This document shows positions 1 through 8,382 of a stretch of 64,000 nucleotides of DNA, piece by piece; the stretch's first letter is position 1; every line of letters begins with the position of its first letter. The notes beneath the pieces are model-generated. The model was not told the DNA's origin, searched no databases, and saw only the letters and a list, made by a program, of their open reading frames with translations. The stretch is from NCBI RefSeq assembly GCF_001425905.1, contig NZ_LMDY01000014.1:248001-312000 (forward strand). Direction: 5' to 3'. The position numbers and the translations under genes were made by a program. Origin of the DNA: Methylibium sp. Root1272 (lineage in GTDB: Bacteria; Pseudomonadota; Gammaproteobacteria; Burkholderiales; Burkholderiaceae_C).

Positions 1-480
1 CTCCAGGCGGCTGGCGCGCAGCCAGTAGAAGAACTTGTTGACCACCGGTTGCAGGCGCCGGTTGCCCTCGGGCTTGGCGGCCACGCCGAGCGCCTGGCCG
101 CGCGCCTTGGCCGCCTCGGTGGTGGCCGGCCGGCTGGCGGGAAACGGTTCGAGGCCGGGCTCGTGGATGTCGGAGGCATCGAACGGCGGCAGGTGGCTGT
201 TGTCGATGCCCTGCGGCCGCACCAGCGTGGCCACCGCCTGCTGCGGCGTCATCGCGGCGAAGCGCGCGATCTCCTCGGGCGTGGGACCGAAGCCGGCCCG
301 TTCGAGCAGATGGGCCGCACGCTCGGCGTTCCACTGGTCGGCGGTGATCGGCCGCAGATCGCCGCTCCACGCGGCCGGGCCGGCGCCCGGCGCAGCGACG
401 GCGACCGCAGCGCCGGCGGCCAGCGCAAGGCCGATCAGGGCGGACCCGACAAGACGGTCGACGCGGCGGCACAGGGACAT
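1..480 (-). CDS. DUF1800 family secreted protein, N-terminal part (cut by window edge)
   Basis: Only the first 160 codons are inside the window; the gene continues beyond base 1. The start ATG at 480 is followed by a typical Sec signal peptide (residues about 1-29: positive RRVDR, then an Ala/Gly/Leu-rich core). After it comes the stretch AAHLLERAGFGPTPEE, which I recognise as the N-terminal signature of DUF1800 proteins. Members of this family are usually about 500 residues, exported, and often encoded beside a DUF1501 protein; their biochemical role is not established. The partner cannot be seen because it would lie off the left edge. The gene is on the same strand as yceH but is separated from it by two hairpins, so it is probably transcribed separately. 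Confidence 0.8.
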   Translation of the reverse strand, partial: MSLCRRVDRLVGSALIGLALAAGAAVAVAAPGAGPAAWSGDLRPITADQWNAERAAHLLERAGFGPTPEEIARFAAMTPQQAVATLVRPQGIDNSHLPPFDASDIHEPGLEPFPASRPATTEAAKARGQALGVAAKPEGNRRLQPVVNKFFYWLRASRLE

Positions 481-573
481 ATCGACATCCGGGCTGGTGG
501 ATCAGGTCACCCCGTTCGGCGGGGCGTGGCGATTCTGATCCCGGGTGAATGCATTTGCACGCCGCGGCCACAG

Positions 574-609
574 CGCGGGCAAATTACCCGACGCCGCTGC
601 AGCGGCGTC
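574..609 (-). terminator. Tandem hairpins after yceH, probable terminator
   Basis: Bases 590-609 are a perfect 20-bp palindrome (arms GACGCCGCTG/CAGCGGCGTC) directly abutting the yceH stop codon at 610-612. A second small inverted repeat, CGGG..CCCG, follows at about 575-589. On the minus strand the sequence after the first stem is GGGTAATTTG, so there is only a weak T-run. The position and strength suggest transcription termination after yceH. Confidence 0.5.
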
Positions 610-1311
610 CTAGGCCAGGTCGACCCCGAGCTCGGCCGCCAGCCGCTGCAGCTGCGCCCGCAGCAACACCACCTCGGCCTGCAGGCGGTGCTGGTTCGCC
701 CGCAGCGCCTGGATCTCGCCGGCCGTCACCAGATCCTCGGGTGCGCTGCCGGCCGGCGCTGCGGCGGCCACGTCGGGCGGGCCGCCCAGCAGCTGCGCCC
801 AGCGAGCCTCGCGCGAGCCCGGCGCGCGCGGTAGCTTCACCACCAGCGGCGGCTCGCGCAGTGCCAGCTCGTCGAGAAAGCCCTCGACCGACGAGATGTC
901 GGCAAAGCGGTGCAGCCGCTCGGTGTTCGCCCGCAGCTCAGCCGCGGTCTGCGGCCCGCGCAGCATCAGCAGCGTGAGGATCGCCGCGGCCTGGCTGGGC
1001 ACGCCCAGCACGCGCTGCAGGTTGTGCTCGTAGCGGGCCACGCGGCTGCCGCTGACCTCGATCACCAGGCTCAGGCGCTTGAGCTCGTCGACCGCCGCGA
1101 GCACCTCGCTCTCGGTCGCGCTGATCACCGGTTCGCGCGCGGTCTTCTGGTTGCAGCCCAGCACCAGCGTGTTCAGGCTCAGCGGGTAGCTGTCGGACAC
1201 GGTGTGCTGCTTCTCGACCAGCACCGCCACCACGCGCTGCTCGATCAGCGACAGCACGCGCAGCGCCGCCCGCGCGGGCCGGCGGTCGGTGGCATCAGAG
1301 ACCGAATCCAT
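610..1311 (-). CDS. yceH: YceH/DUF480 family winged-helix protein
   Basis: This 233-residue protein belongs to the UPF0502/DUF480 (YceH) family. Recognisable family segments are [23 protein letters not shown] near residues 25-50 and [20 protein letters not shown] in the second half. The family fold is two winged-helix modules, but no function is firmly established; DNA binding is plausible but inferred. The last 35 residues ([16 protein letters not shown] onward) look like a coiled coil that could mediate dimerisation. The start ATG at 1311 lies inside the 3' end of the upstream SDR gene (17-base overlap), so the two are probably translated from one message. Length is normal for the family. 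Confidence 0.92.
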   Translation of the reverse strand: MDSVSDATDRRPARAALRVLSLIEQRVVAVLVEKQHTVSDSYPLSLNTLVLGCNQKTAREPVISATESEVLAAVDELKRLSLVIEVSGSRVARYEHNLQRVLGVPSQAAAILTLLMLRGPQTAAELRANTERLHRFADISSVEGFLDELALREPPLVVKLPRAPGSREARWAQLLGGPPDVAAAAPAGSAPEDLVTAGEIQALRANQHRLQAEVVLLRAQLQRLAAELGVDLA

Positions 1312-2077
1312 CGTCCGCCTGCAGCACCGCGCCGTTGATGAAATGGCTCTCGTTGGCGCACAGCATCAGCAGCGCGGTGTCCAGGTCCTTCGGCTGGCCG
1401 ACGCGCTTGCGCGGCATCATGTCCACCAGCTTCTTGCCCTGCTCGGTGCCCCAGTGGTGGTGGTTGATCTCGGTGTCGATGTAGCCGGGGCAGAGCGCGT
1501 TCACGTTGATGCCGAAGCGGCCCCACTCGAGCGCCATCGCGCGCGTCATGTGCACCACCGCCGCCTTGCTCATGCAGTAGACGCCGATCTGGCCCAGCAC
1601 CTTGAGCCCGCCCACCGACGCGATGTTGACGATGCGCCCGCCGGTGAAGGTGCCCGGCGCCGCGCCCTTGGCGCGCGCGATCATGCGCTTGCCGACCTCC
1701 TGCGCCACGAAGAAGGCACCGCGCGTGTTGGTGTCCATCATGAAGTCGTAGTCCTCGGGCGTCACGTCGATGAGCCGCTGCGTGGTGCTGACGCCGGAGT
1801 TGTTGACGAGGATGTCGATCGCGCCGCACTCGGTCTCGGCGTGCGCGACCGCGGAGCGGATGCTGTCGGGGTCGGTCACGTCGACGCCGACCACGTGGGC
1901 GTCGCCGCCCAGGCCTTCGATCTCGGCTCTCAGGGTCTTCAGCCGCTCGATGCGGCGCCCGCCCAGCACCACGGCCGCGCCGGCGCTGGCCAGCGTCAGC
2001 GCGAACTGCGCACCCAGGCCGCTGGAGGCGCCCGTCACCAGGGCCACGCGGCCGGACAAGTCGATGGTATGGCTCAT
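1295..2077 (-). CDS. Short-chain dehydrogenase/reductase (SDR)
   Basis: The 260-residue protein is a classical SDR. It has the cofactor motif TGASSGLG (residues 15-22), the structural NNSG (92-95, a variant of NNAG), and the catalytic Ser154, Tyr167 and Lys171 (Y-C-M-S-K). It should catalyse NAD(P)(H)-dependent oxidation or reduction of an alcohol/ketone in the cytoplasm. The substrate is unknown; the sequence resembles the 3-oxoacyl-ACP reductase/hydroxyacyl-CoA dehydrogenase branch. I chose the ATG at 2077 because GGAG lies just upstream (acggagacccc) and the SDR fold begins immediately. The open frame extends further upstream to 2419, but that part looks like non-coding antisense of the DUF4331 gene. 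It overlaps yceH by 17 bases. Confidence 0.9.
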   Translation of the reverse strand: MSHTIDLSGRVALVTGASSGLGAQFALTLASAGAAVVLGGRRIERLKTLRAEIEGLGGDAHVVGVDVTDPDSIRSAVAHAETECGAIDILVNNSGVSTTQRLIDVTPEDYDFMMDTNTRGAFFVAQEVGKRMIARAKGAAPGTFTGGRIVNIASVGGLKVLGQIGVYCMSKAAVVHMTRAMALEWGRFGINVNALCPGYIDTEINHHHWGTEQGKKLVDMMPRKRVGQPKDLDTALLMLCANESHFINGAVLQADDGFGL

Positions 2078-2273
2078 GGGGTCTCCGTTCGTCGCTGCGT
2101 CATGTTCTGTGCCGGCCAAGATATCACGCACACGCGTCAGCGCTGTCGCCTGCATGACGCTGTTGCATCCAATCGCGCAGCGACTGCGTATGCGTCTCCA
2201 GCAGGGCCTCGGCACCGTCGCTTCCGGGTGAGGGTCGGACCTTGCGGTCCCACCGCAACCCCGAGGAGACAGC

Positions 2274-3881
2274 ATGCTCAACCCGACCCCCCCGCGCACC
2301 CGCGGCACCCTGAGGCTGGTGGCCGCCGCGTGCGCGCTGACCGCCGCCGGCAGTGCCGCGCTGGCCTCCAGCCACCGCGAAGCGCCGTTCATCACCACCG
2401 CCCCGAAGGTCGATGCCACGGACTTCTACATGTTCCGCAGCTACGAGAGCGGGCGCGCGAACTACGTGACGCTGATCGCCAACTACCTGCCGCTGCAGGA
2501 CGCCTACGGCGGCCCGAACTACTTCAAGCTGGACCCGAACGCGCTGTACGAGATCCACATCGACAACAACGGCGACGCCAAGGAAGACCTGACCTTCCAG
2601 TTCCGCTTCCAGAACGCGCTGAAGGACGTCAAGCTGCCGGTGGGCAACAAGATGGTGTCGATCCCGCTGACGCAGGCCGGTGCCGTGTCCAACGTCAAGG
2701 ACGCGAACCTCAACGTCGCCGAGACCTTCACCGTCGGCATCGTGCGCGGCGACCGCCGCTCCGGCAGCCGCGCCTCGATCACCAACGCCACCGGCGGCGG
2801 CACGACCTTCGACAAGCCGGTCGACAACATCGGCGTCAAGACCATCGCCGACTACCCCGCCTATGCCACCAAGCACGTCTACAGCGTCAACATCCCGGGT
2901 TGCAGCGCGCCCGGCAAGGTGTTCGTCGGCCAGCGCAAGGACCCGTTCGCCGTCAACCTGGGCACGATCTTCGACCTGGTCAATGCGCCGGCCAGCGTGA
3001 TCACCAACCCGGCGAACCTCAATGCCGCGCCGAACACCATCGACGACAAGAACGTCACCACGCTGGCGCTCGAGATCCACAAAGACTGCCTGACCGCCGG
3101 CACTGACCCGGTGATCGGCGGCTGGACCACCGCCAGCCTGCGCCAGGGCCAGCTGCTGTCGGGCGCACCGAAGGCCGGCTACCAGACCGCCTCGCTGAAC
3201 GCCGGACCCTGGGTGCAGGTGTCGCGCCTGGGCATGCCGCTGGTGAACGAGGTGGTGATCGGGCTGAAGGACAAGGACCGGTTCAACGCCTCCAAGCCGC
3301 AGAACGACACGCAGTTCCTCGACTACGTGACCAACCCGACGCTGCCGGTGCTGCTGGGGCTGGTGCTGGCGAACGGCAATGCCGCCGCGCTGGCGCCGAC
3401 CAACCTGCCGCGCACCGACCTGGCCACGGTGTTCCTGACCGGCATCACCGGCGTGAACAAGCCCGCCACCGTCACGCCGGCCGAGATGCTGCGCCTGAAC
3501 ACGGCGATCGCACCGGTGCCGCGCGCGCAGCAGAACCGGCTCGGTGTCGCCGGCGAGGTGCTGCGCGTCGGCGGACCGCAGAACCTGGCGCAGGCGGTCG
3601 ACCTGGCCGGCTACCCCAATGGCCGGCGACCGAACGACGACGTGGTCGACATCTCGCTCGTCGCGGTGCTGGGCGGCTTGTGCGTGATCAACGGCGACGG
3701 CAACGCGCTGGGCCTGAACGGCGTGCCGGGCGTCACCAGCCTGAGTTCGCAGTGCAAGCCCTCGAGCGTGCCGCTGGGCGCCACCTCCGCGGCGGTGCAC
3801 GATGCCGTCGACCAGGCCACCGTGCCGCTGCTGAGCGCCTTCCCCTACCTGGCGACGCCGATCGGCGGCACCAGCAACTGA
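2274..3881 (+). CDS. DUF4331 family exported protein
   Basis: This 535-residue protein starts with a signal peptide (about residues 1-31, cleavage near ALA-SS). The mature protein begins with SSHREAPFITTAPKVDATD, the hallmark of DUF4331 proteins, and also carries the family's DNNGDAKEDLTFQF segment. Function is undescribed; the protein should be periplasmic or surface-located. A strong ribosome binding site (GAGGAG) sits 7 bases before the ATG. It is the first gene of a four-gene cluster with a lipoprotein, a TPR protein and a HupE/UreJ-type membrane protein, which suggests a shared envelope task. The acidic Asn/Asp-rich loops could bind metal, but that is inference. Confidence 0.9.
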   Translation: MLNPTPPRTRGTLRLVAAACALTAAGSAALASSHREAPFITTAPKVDATDFYMFRSYESGRANYVTLIANYLPLQDAYGGPNYFKLDPNALYEIHIDNNGDAKEDLTFQFRFQNALKDVKLPVGNKMVSIPLTQAGAVSNVKDANLNVAETFTVGIVRGDRRSGSRASITNATGGGTTFDKPVDNIGVKTIADYPAYATKHVYSVNIPGCSAPGKVFVGQRKDPFAVNLGTIFDLVNAPASVITNPANLNAAPNTIDDKNVTTLALEIHKDCLTAGTDPVIGGWTTASLRQGQLLSGAPKAGYQTASLNAGPWVQVSRLGMPLVNEVVIGLKDKDRFNASKPQNDTQFLDYVTNPTLPVLLGLVLANGNAAALAPTNLPRTDLATVFLTGITGVNKPATVTPAEMLRLNTAIAPVPRAQQNRLGVAGEVLRVGGPQNLAQAVDLAGYPNGRRPNDDVVDISLVAVLGGLCVINGDGNALGLNGVPGVTSLSSQCKPSSVPLGATSAAVHDAVDQATVPLLSAFPYLATPIGGTSN

Positions 3882-3898
3882 CCCTCGAGGAGCACCCC

Positions 3899-4165
3899 AT
3901 GAGCAACACACGTTTGCGGGCCGCGCTCCTCGCCGTGGCCGCCAGCCTCGCGCTGGCGGCCTGCGGTGGAGGCGGCGGCTCGGCCGAGGACAACAGCGTG
4001 GCGCCCGACAGCGCCAGCGCCAGCAACCAGGGCTTCTTCGACTACATCGCCAGCCTGGCCAGCCGCATGCTGGACGACAGCGAACCGGTCGACGTGAGTG
4101 CCGTCACGATGCCACCGGACAACGTGGACGACCGCGCGCCCCACCCCACGTCGATCGACGAATGA
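3899..4165 (+). CDS. Small predicted lipoprotein
   Basis: The 88-residue product has a lipoprotein signal peptide with the lipobox Leu19-Ala20-Ala21-Cys22, followed by a Gly5 linker and a short Ser/Asp-rich, acidic mature part (about 67 residues) with one possible amphipathic helix (FFDYIASLASRML). No known family is recognised. The ATG at 3899 is preceded by GAGGAG; longer in-frame extensions overlap the DUF4331 gene and are rejected. The gene begins 17 bases after the DUF4331 stop, and its own stop overlaps the next start (ATGA), so translation is coupled to the TPR gene. An accessory or anchoring subunit of the same envelope system is the simplest guess. Confidence 0.8.
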   Translation: MSNTRLRAALLAVAASLALAACGGGGGSAEDNSVAPDSASASNQGFFDYIASLASRMLDDSEPVDVSAVTMPPDNVDDRAPHPTSIDE

Positions 4166-5340
4166 GCGCCCGCCGCCCCTGCCAGCGCGTGCTGGGCTGG
4201 CTCGGGCTGCTGGCGATGGTCTGCGCTGCGCAGGCCGCCGCGCTGCGGCCCGCCAGCGACGACGAGATCGTCGAGACCTTGCCGACGCTCGGTGCCTACG
4301 TGAGCGAGCAGCGCGCGCTGCGGCGCCAGTTGTCGGCGCAACCGCGTGACGCGAAGACCGCATTGGCGCTGTCGCGCAGCCTGCTGGAGCGCGCCCGCCA
4401 CGACGGCGATGCACGGCTCGCGGGCCAGGCCCTCGGCGCGCTGCGCGCCTGGGAGGCCGATCCGGCGCCGCCGGCGGATATCCGCCTGCAGCGCGCCACG
4501 CTGCACCAGTACCTGCACGATTTCGATGGCGCCGCCGCCGAGCTGGAAGCCCTGCTCGCCGCGACGCCGCGCCAGCCCCAGGCGCTGCTGACGCTGGCGA
4601 CCGTCTACCGCGTGCAGGGCCGCTACGCCGATTCGGATGGCGCCTGCGCCCGCCTCGCCGACGCCGGCCAGCCGCTCTACGCGCAGGCCTGCCAGGCCGA
4701 GAACCAGGCCCTGCGCGGCGAGAACGAGGCCGCGCGGCGCCGGCTCGACGCCCTGCTGGCCGCACAACCCGGCAACCCCGGCTGGCGTGCGTGGATCCAC
4801 ACCACGCTCGGCGAACTGGAGACCCGCGCCGGACGGCCGGACGCGGCGCTCGCGCAGTTCCGCGCCGCGCTGCAGGCGCAGCCCGATGACGCCTACGCGC
4901 ACATCGCGCTGATCGACGCGTTGATCGACACACGGGCCTGGGCGGAGGCCGAGCGCCTGCTCGGCAGCGACGACAGCGAGGCCGGGCTGCTGCGCCGGGC
5001 CGTGGTCGCCCGCGCCCGCGGCAGCGCCGACGCGGCCCGCTTGCAGGGCACGGTCGCCGCCCGCTATGCGCAGGCCGGCCTGCGACCGGAGGCGGTGGCG
5101 GTCCACGCCCGCGAGCGGGCGCGCTTCGCGCTCGACGTCGAGGCGGCACCGGCGCGCGCGCTGGCGCTGGCGCGCCTGAACCTGCAATCGCAACGCGAGG
5201 CGATCGACTTCGTGGTGATGCAGCGCGCCGCCACGGCGGCCGGCGACGCGGCGGCGCAGGCCGAGGTGGTGGCGCTGGCGCGGCAGATCGGCCTGCGCGA
5301 TGCGCGGCTGGGGCCGGGACCCGCCGAGGCGGCCCGATGA
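4162..5340 (+). CDS. Exported TPR-repeat protein
   Basis: A 392-residue protein with a hydrophobic signal sequence (about residues 10-26, AQA-A cleavage likely). The rest is alpha-helical with several TPR-like units, for example LHQYLHDFDGAAAELEALL, LLTLATVYRVQGRYADSD and LGELETRAGRPDAALAQFRAALQ. TPR proteins act as protein-protein scaffolds, so this one probably assembles periplasmic components. It overlaps the lipoprotein gene by ATGA at 4162 and the HupE/UreJ-like gene by ATGA at 5337, indicating strict translational coupling. No catalytic motif is visible. Which residues contact partners cannot be told from sequence. Confidence 0.85.
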   Translation: MSARRPCQRVLGWLGLLAMVCAAQAAALRPASDDEIVETLPTLGAYVSEQRALRRQLSAQPRDAKTALALSRSLLERARHDGDARLAGQALGALRAWEADPAPPADIRLQRATLHQYLHDFDGAAAELEALLAATPRQPQALLTLATVYRVQGRYADSDGACARLADAGQPLYAQACQAENQALRGENEAARRRLDALLAAQPGNPGWRAWIHTTLGELETRAGRPDAALAQFRAALQAQPDDAYAHIALIDALIDTRAWAEAERLLGSDDSEAGLLRRAVVARARGSADAARLQGTVAARYAQAGLRPEAVAVHARERARFALDVEAAPARALALARLNLQSQREAIDFVVMQRAATAAGDAAAQAEVVALARQIGLRDARLGPGPAEAAR

Positions 5341-6509
5341 ACTCAGCGCCGATGCGCGGGCTGCGCGCGCTGCTGGTGGGGCTGTCGGTCCTGGGTGCGC
5401 CGCTGCTCGCCGCGGCCCACCAGGCCAGCGACGCCTACCTGCGCGCCGGCGTCGATGCCGATGGCCAGCTGGCGCTGCAGGTCGACGTGGCGCTGCGCGA
5501 CCTCGACACCGTGCTCGAGCTCGACGCCAACGCCGATGGCAAGCTGAGCTGGGGCGAGGTGCGAACGCGCGAGGCCGACATCGCCGGCCACGTGGCCGAC
5601 CGGCTGCGCCTGGACGATGGACGCTGCCGCTTGCGCGCGCTGCCCGGCCTGGCGCTGGACCGCAAGTCCGACGGCGTGTACGCGCTGCTGCACTACGCCA
5701 GCGACTGCGCGGCGGCCGGCGCGCCCGCGCTGGACTACGGCCTGTTCCGCGACACCGACCCGACGCATCGTGGGCTGCTGGTCGTGCTCGATGCGCAAGG
5801 CCAGCCCACCGGGCCGCTGCGCAGCTTGACGCCGGGCGGCGCGCCGCTGCGGCTGGTTCCGAGCGCCGACGCGTCCGGGTCCGCGGGCGGCGTCGACCCG
5901 CCCGCCGAGTCGGCTCCCGCGCTGGGCTTCTTCGGCGAGGGGCTGCACCACATCCTGATCGGCGCGGACCACGTGCTGTTCCTGATCTGCCTGCTGCTGC
6001 CGTTGGTGCTCGGCCCCGAAGCGCGGCCCGGCGCCTGGCGTCGGCGCCTGTGGCCGCTGGTGGGTCTGGTCACGGCCTTCACCGTCGGCCACTCGGTCAC
6101 GCTGGGGCTGGCTTCGCTGCGCGTGCTGAGCGTGCCGCCGAGCGTGATCGAGCCACTGATCGCGCTGACCATCGCGCTGACCGCGCTCGACAACATCCGG
6201 CCCTTCCTCGGCCGGCGCCGGGCCTTCGCGGCGTTCGCCTTCGGGCTGATCCACGGCTTCGGCTTCGCCGGGCCGCTGATCGAGCTGCAGCTCGCGCCCT
6301 GGGCGATGGCGGGCGCATTGCTGCAATTCAACCTGGGTGTCGAGGCGGGACAGCTGATCGTGGTCGCGGCCGCGACGCTGCTGCTGTGGCCGCTGCGCGA
6401 ACGCGGCCCTGCCGGCGCCTGGCTGCGCAGCGGCTCGGCCTTCGCCGGCATCGTTGCGCTGGTGTGGCTGGGCGAACGGCTGTTCGACTTCAAGCTGCTG
6501 CCGCTGTAA
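5337..6509 (+). CDS. HupE/UreJ_2-type membrane protein with exported domain
   Basis: The 390-residue protein has a signal peptide (about 1-27), an exported domain of about 170 residues, then a membrane domain of about six helices from residue 200. The membrane part carries the HupE/UreJ signature with conserved histidines: His204-His205, His212, His252 and His306 (LIHGFGFA). HupE/UreJ proteins are linked to nickel or cobalt handling; this second subfamily has no proven substrate. The exported domain contains a textbook EF-hand-like loop, Asp63-x-Asn65-x-Asp67-Gly68 with Glu74. The start overlaps the TPR gene stop (ATGA). As the last gene of the cluster, it may be the transport or sensing component. 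Confidence 0.88.
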   Translation: MNSAPMRGLRALLVGLSVLGAPLLAAAHQASDAYLRAGVDADGQLALQVDVALRDLDTVLELDANADGKLSWGEVRTREADIAGHVADRLRLDDGRCRLRALPGLALDRKSDGVYALLHYASDCAAAGAPALDYGLFRDTDPTHRGLLVVLDAQGQPTGPLRSLTPGGAPLRLVPSADASGSAGGVDPPAESAPALGFFGEGLHHILIGADHVLFLICLLLPLVLGPEARPGAWRRRLWPLVGLVTAFTVGHSVTLGLASLRVLSVPPSVIEPLIALTIALTALDNIRPFLGRRRAFAAFAFGLIHGFGFAGPLIELQLAPWAMAGALLQFNLGVEAGQLIVVAAATLLLWPLRERGPAGAWLRSGSAFAGIVALVWLGERLFDFKLLPL

Positions 6510-6537
6510 GGTGCGTCGGACCGCGCCGGAACAGAAT

Positions 6538-6576
6538 AGAACGATCGTTCTTTTTCGTCGTGCTGCGGCTTAGAAT
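6538..6576 (+). promoter_or_regulatory. Palindromic operator overlapping a candidate promoter of the ETF-QO gene
   Basis: Bases 6538-6551 are a perfect 14-bp palindrome, AGAACGATCGTTCT. A good -10 box, TAGAAT, lies at 6571-6576; with a 17-base spacer the -35 region (6548-6553, TTCTTT, weak) would fall on the right arm of the palindrome. That is the layout of a repressor operator. The form resembles TetR-family sites, but no regulator gene is in the window. Confidence 0.5.
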
Positions 6577-6623
6577 CCGCGCGCCTTTCGGAGGCCCTCC
6601 GAAGCGAAGCACAGGAACGAGAC

Positions 6624-8309
6624 ATGACGTCGCAAGCCCTCCTCGACCAATACGGCCCGCGCGAGGCCATGGACTACGACGTGGTGGTGGTGGGTGCGGG
6701 CCCCGGGGGACTGGCCACCGCGATCCGGCTGAAGCAGCTCGCCGCCGAGCGCGGCCAGGAGGTCTCGGTCGTCGTGCTCGAGAAGGGCTCCGAGCCCGGC
6801 GCCCACATCCTTTCGGGCGCCGTGATGGACCCGCGCGCGATCACCGAACTCTTCCCCGACTGGAAGGAGCGCGGCGCCCCGCTCGAGCAGCCCGTCAGCG
6901 GCGACGACGTGCTCTTCCTCTCCGCCACCGGCGCCACCCGCACCCCCGACTGGCTGGTGCCCGATTGCTTCCACAACCAGGGCAACTTCGTCATCAGCCT
7001 GGGTGCCGTCACCCAGTGGCTGGCCCAGCAGGCCGAGGCCCTGGGCGTGGAGATCTTCCCCGGCTTCGCCGCCGCCGAGGTGCTGTACGACGAGCAGGGA
7101 GCGGTGCGCGGCGTCGCCACCGGCCACCTCGGCCTGGGCAAGGACGGCGAGCCCACCGCGAACTTCCAGCTCGGCATGGAGCTGCGCGGCAGGTACACCG
7201 TGTTCGCCGAAGGCGCCCGCGGCCACCTGGGCCGCCAGCTCATCGCGAAGTACCGGCTCGACGCGGGCCGTGACCCGCAGAGCTACGCGCTGGGCGTCAA
7301 GGAGCTGTGGGAGATCGCCCCCGAGCAGCACCGCCCCGGCCACGTGGTGCACACCGCCGGCTGGCCGATGGACGAGCACACCTACGGCGGCGGCTTCCTC
7401 TACCACCTGGCGGACAACAAGGTCACGCTCGGCTTCGTGACGGGGCTGGACTACCAGAACCCATGGCTCAGCCCCTTCGAGGAGATGCAGCGCTGGAAGA
7501 CCCACCCGGCCATCCGCGCCGTGCTGGCCGGCGGCAAGCGGCTGGGCTACGGCGCGCGCGCCATCACCGCCGGCGGGCTGCTGAGCCTGCCCAAGCTGGT
7601 GTTCCCGGGCGGTGCGCTGGTGGGCTGCGAGGCCGGCACGCTGAACGCTGCGCGCATCAAGGGCAGCCATGCGGCGATCAAGACCGGCATGCTAGCGGCC
7701 GAGGCGCTGGCCGAGGCGCTGGCCGCCGGCCGCCAGCACGACGAGCTCGCCGCCTACCCGGCGGCCTTCGAGGCGAGCTGGCTGCACGCCGAGTTGCAGC
7801 GCTCGAAGAACTTCAAGCAGTGGTTCAAGAAGGGCAACACCGTGGGCGCGCTGATGACCGGCATCGAGCAGTGGCTGCTGCCCCGGCTGGGCGTGCAGAG
7901 CCCGCCGTGGACGATCCATCGCACCGAGGCCGACCATGCGCGGCTCAAGCCGGCCGACCAGTGCACGCCGATCGCCTACCCCAAGCCCGACGGCCAGCTC
8001 ACCTTCGACCGGCTCAGCTCGGTGTTCATCAGCAACACCAACCACGAGGAGAACCAGCCGGCGCACCTGACGCTCAAGGACGCGGGCGTGCCGGTGGCTG
8101 TCAACCTGGCGACATACGCGGGTCCGGAGAGTCGCTACTGTCCGGCCGGCGTCTACGAGTTCGTGAAGACCGAGGCCGGCGCCGACCGGCTGCAGATCAA
8201 CGCGCAGAACTGCGTGCACTGCAAGACCTGCGACATCAAGGACCCGACGCAGAACATCGTCTGGGTCACCCCGGAGGGCGGCGGCGGACCGAACTACGCG
8301 GGGATGTGA
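6624..8309 (+). CDS. Electron transfer flavoprotein-ubiquinone oxidoreductase
   Basis: This 561-residue protein passes electrons from the electron transfer flavoprotein (fed by acyl-CoA and related dehydrogenases) to ubiquinone at the inner membrane. The FAD motif is Gly24-x-Gly26-x-x-Gly29. The C-terminus holds the [4Fe-4S] ligands Cys506, Cys530, Cys533 and Cys536 (CVHCKTC), and the ending GGGPNYAGM is typical for ETF-QO. Length matches the family. The ATG at 6624 is used; a second in-frame ATG at 6669 directly precedes the FAD fold and cannot be excluded. A palindromic operator lies about 75 bases upstream. ETF subunit genes are not in the window. Confidence 0.96.
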   Translation: MTSQALLDQYGPREAMDYDVVVVGAGPGGLATAIRLKQLAAERGQEVSVVVLEKGSEPGAHILSGAVMDPRAITELFPDWKERGAPLEQPVSGDDVLFLSATGATRTPDWLVPDCFHNQGNFVISLGAVTQWLAQQAEALGVEIFPGFAAAEVLYDEQGAVRGVATGHLGLGKDGEPTANFQLGMELRGRYTVFAEGARGHLGRQLIAKYRLDAGRDPQSYALGVKELWEIAPEQHRPGHVVHTAGWPMDEHTYGGGFLYHLADNKVTLGFVTGLDYQNPWLSPFEEMQRWKTHPAIRAVLAGGKRLGYGARAITAGGLLSLPKLVFPGGALVGCEAGTLNAARIKGSHAAIKTGMLAAEALAEALAAGRQHDELAAYPAAFEASWLHAELQRSKNFKQWFKKGNTVGALMTGIEQWLLPRLGVQSPPWTIHRTEADHARLKPADQCTPIAYPKPDGQLTFDRLSSVFISNTNHEENQPAHLTLKDAGVPVAVNLATYAGPESRYCPAGVYEFVKTEAGADRLQINAQNCVHCKTCDIKDPTQNIVWVTPEGGGGPNYAGM

Positions 8310-8382
8310 GCTGGCTGCCGGGCCGACCCGGCGATCGCGATCGACGACGACAAGCCATCAACCGAGACAACAGGAAACCACC

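Noticed and set aside
2124-3911. Open frame antisense to DUF4331
   Set aside because: The translation is repetitive Gln/Arg/Val/His sequence without motifs; the plus strand carries a clear signal peptide and DUF4331 domain.
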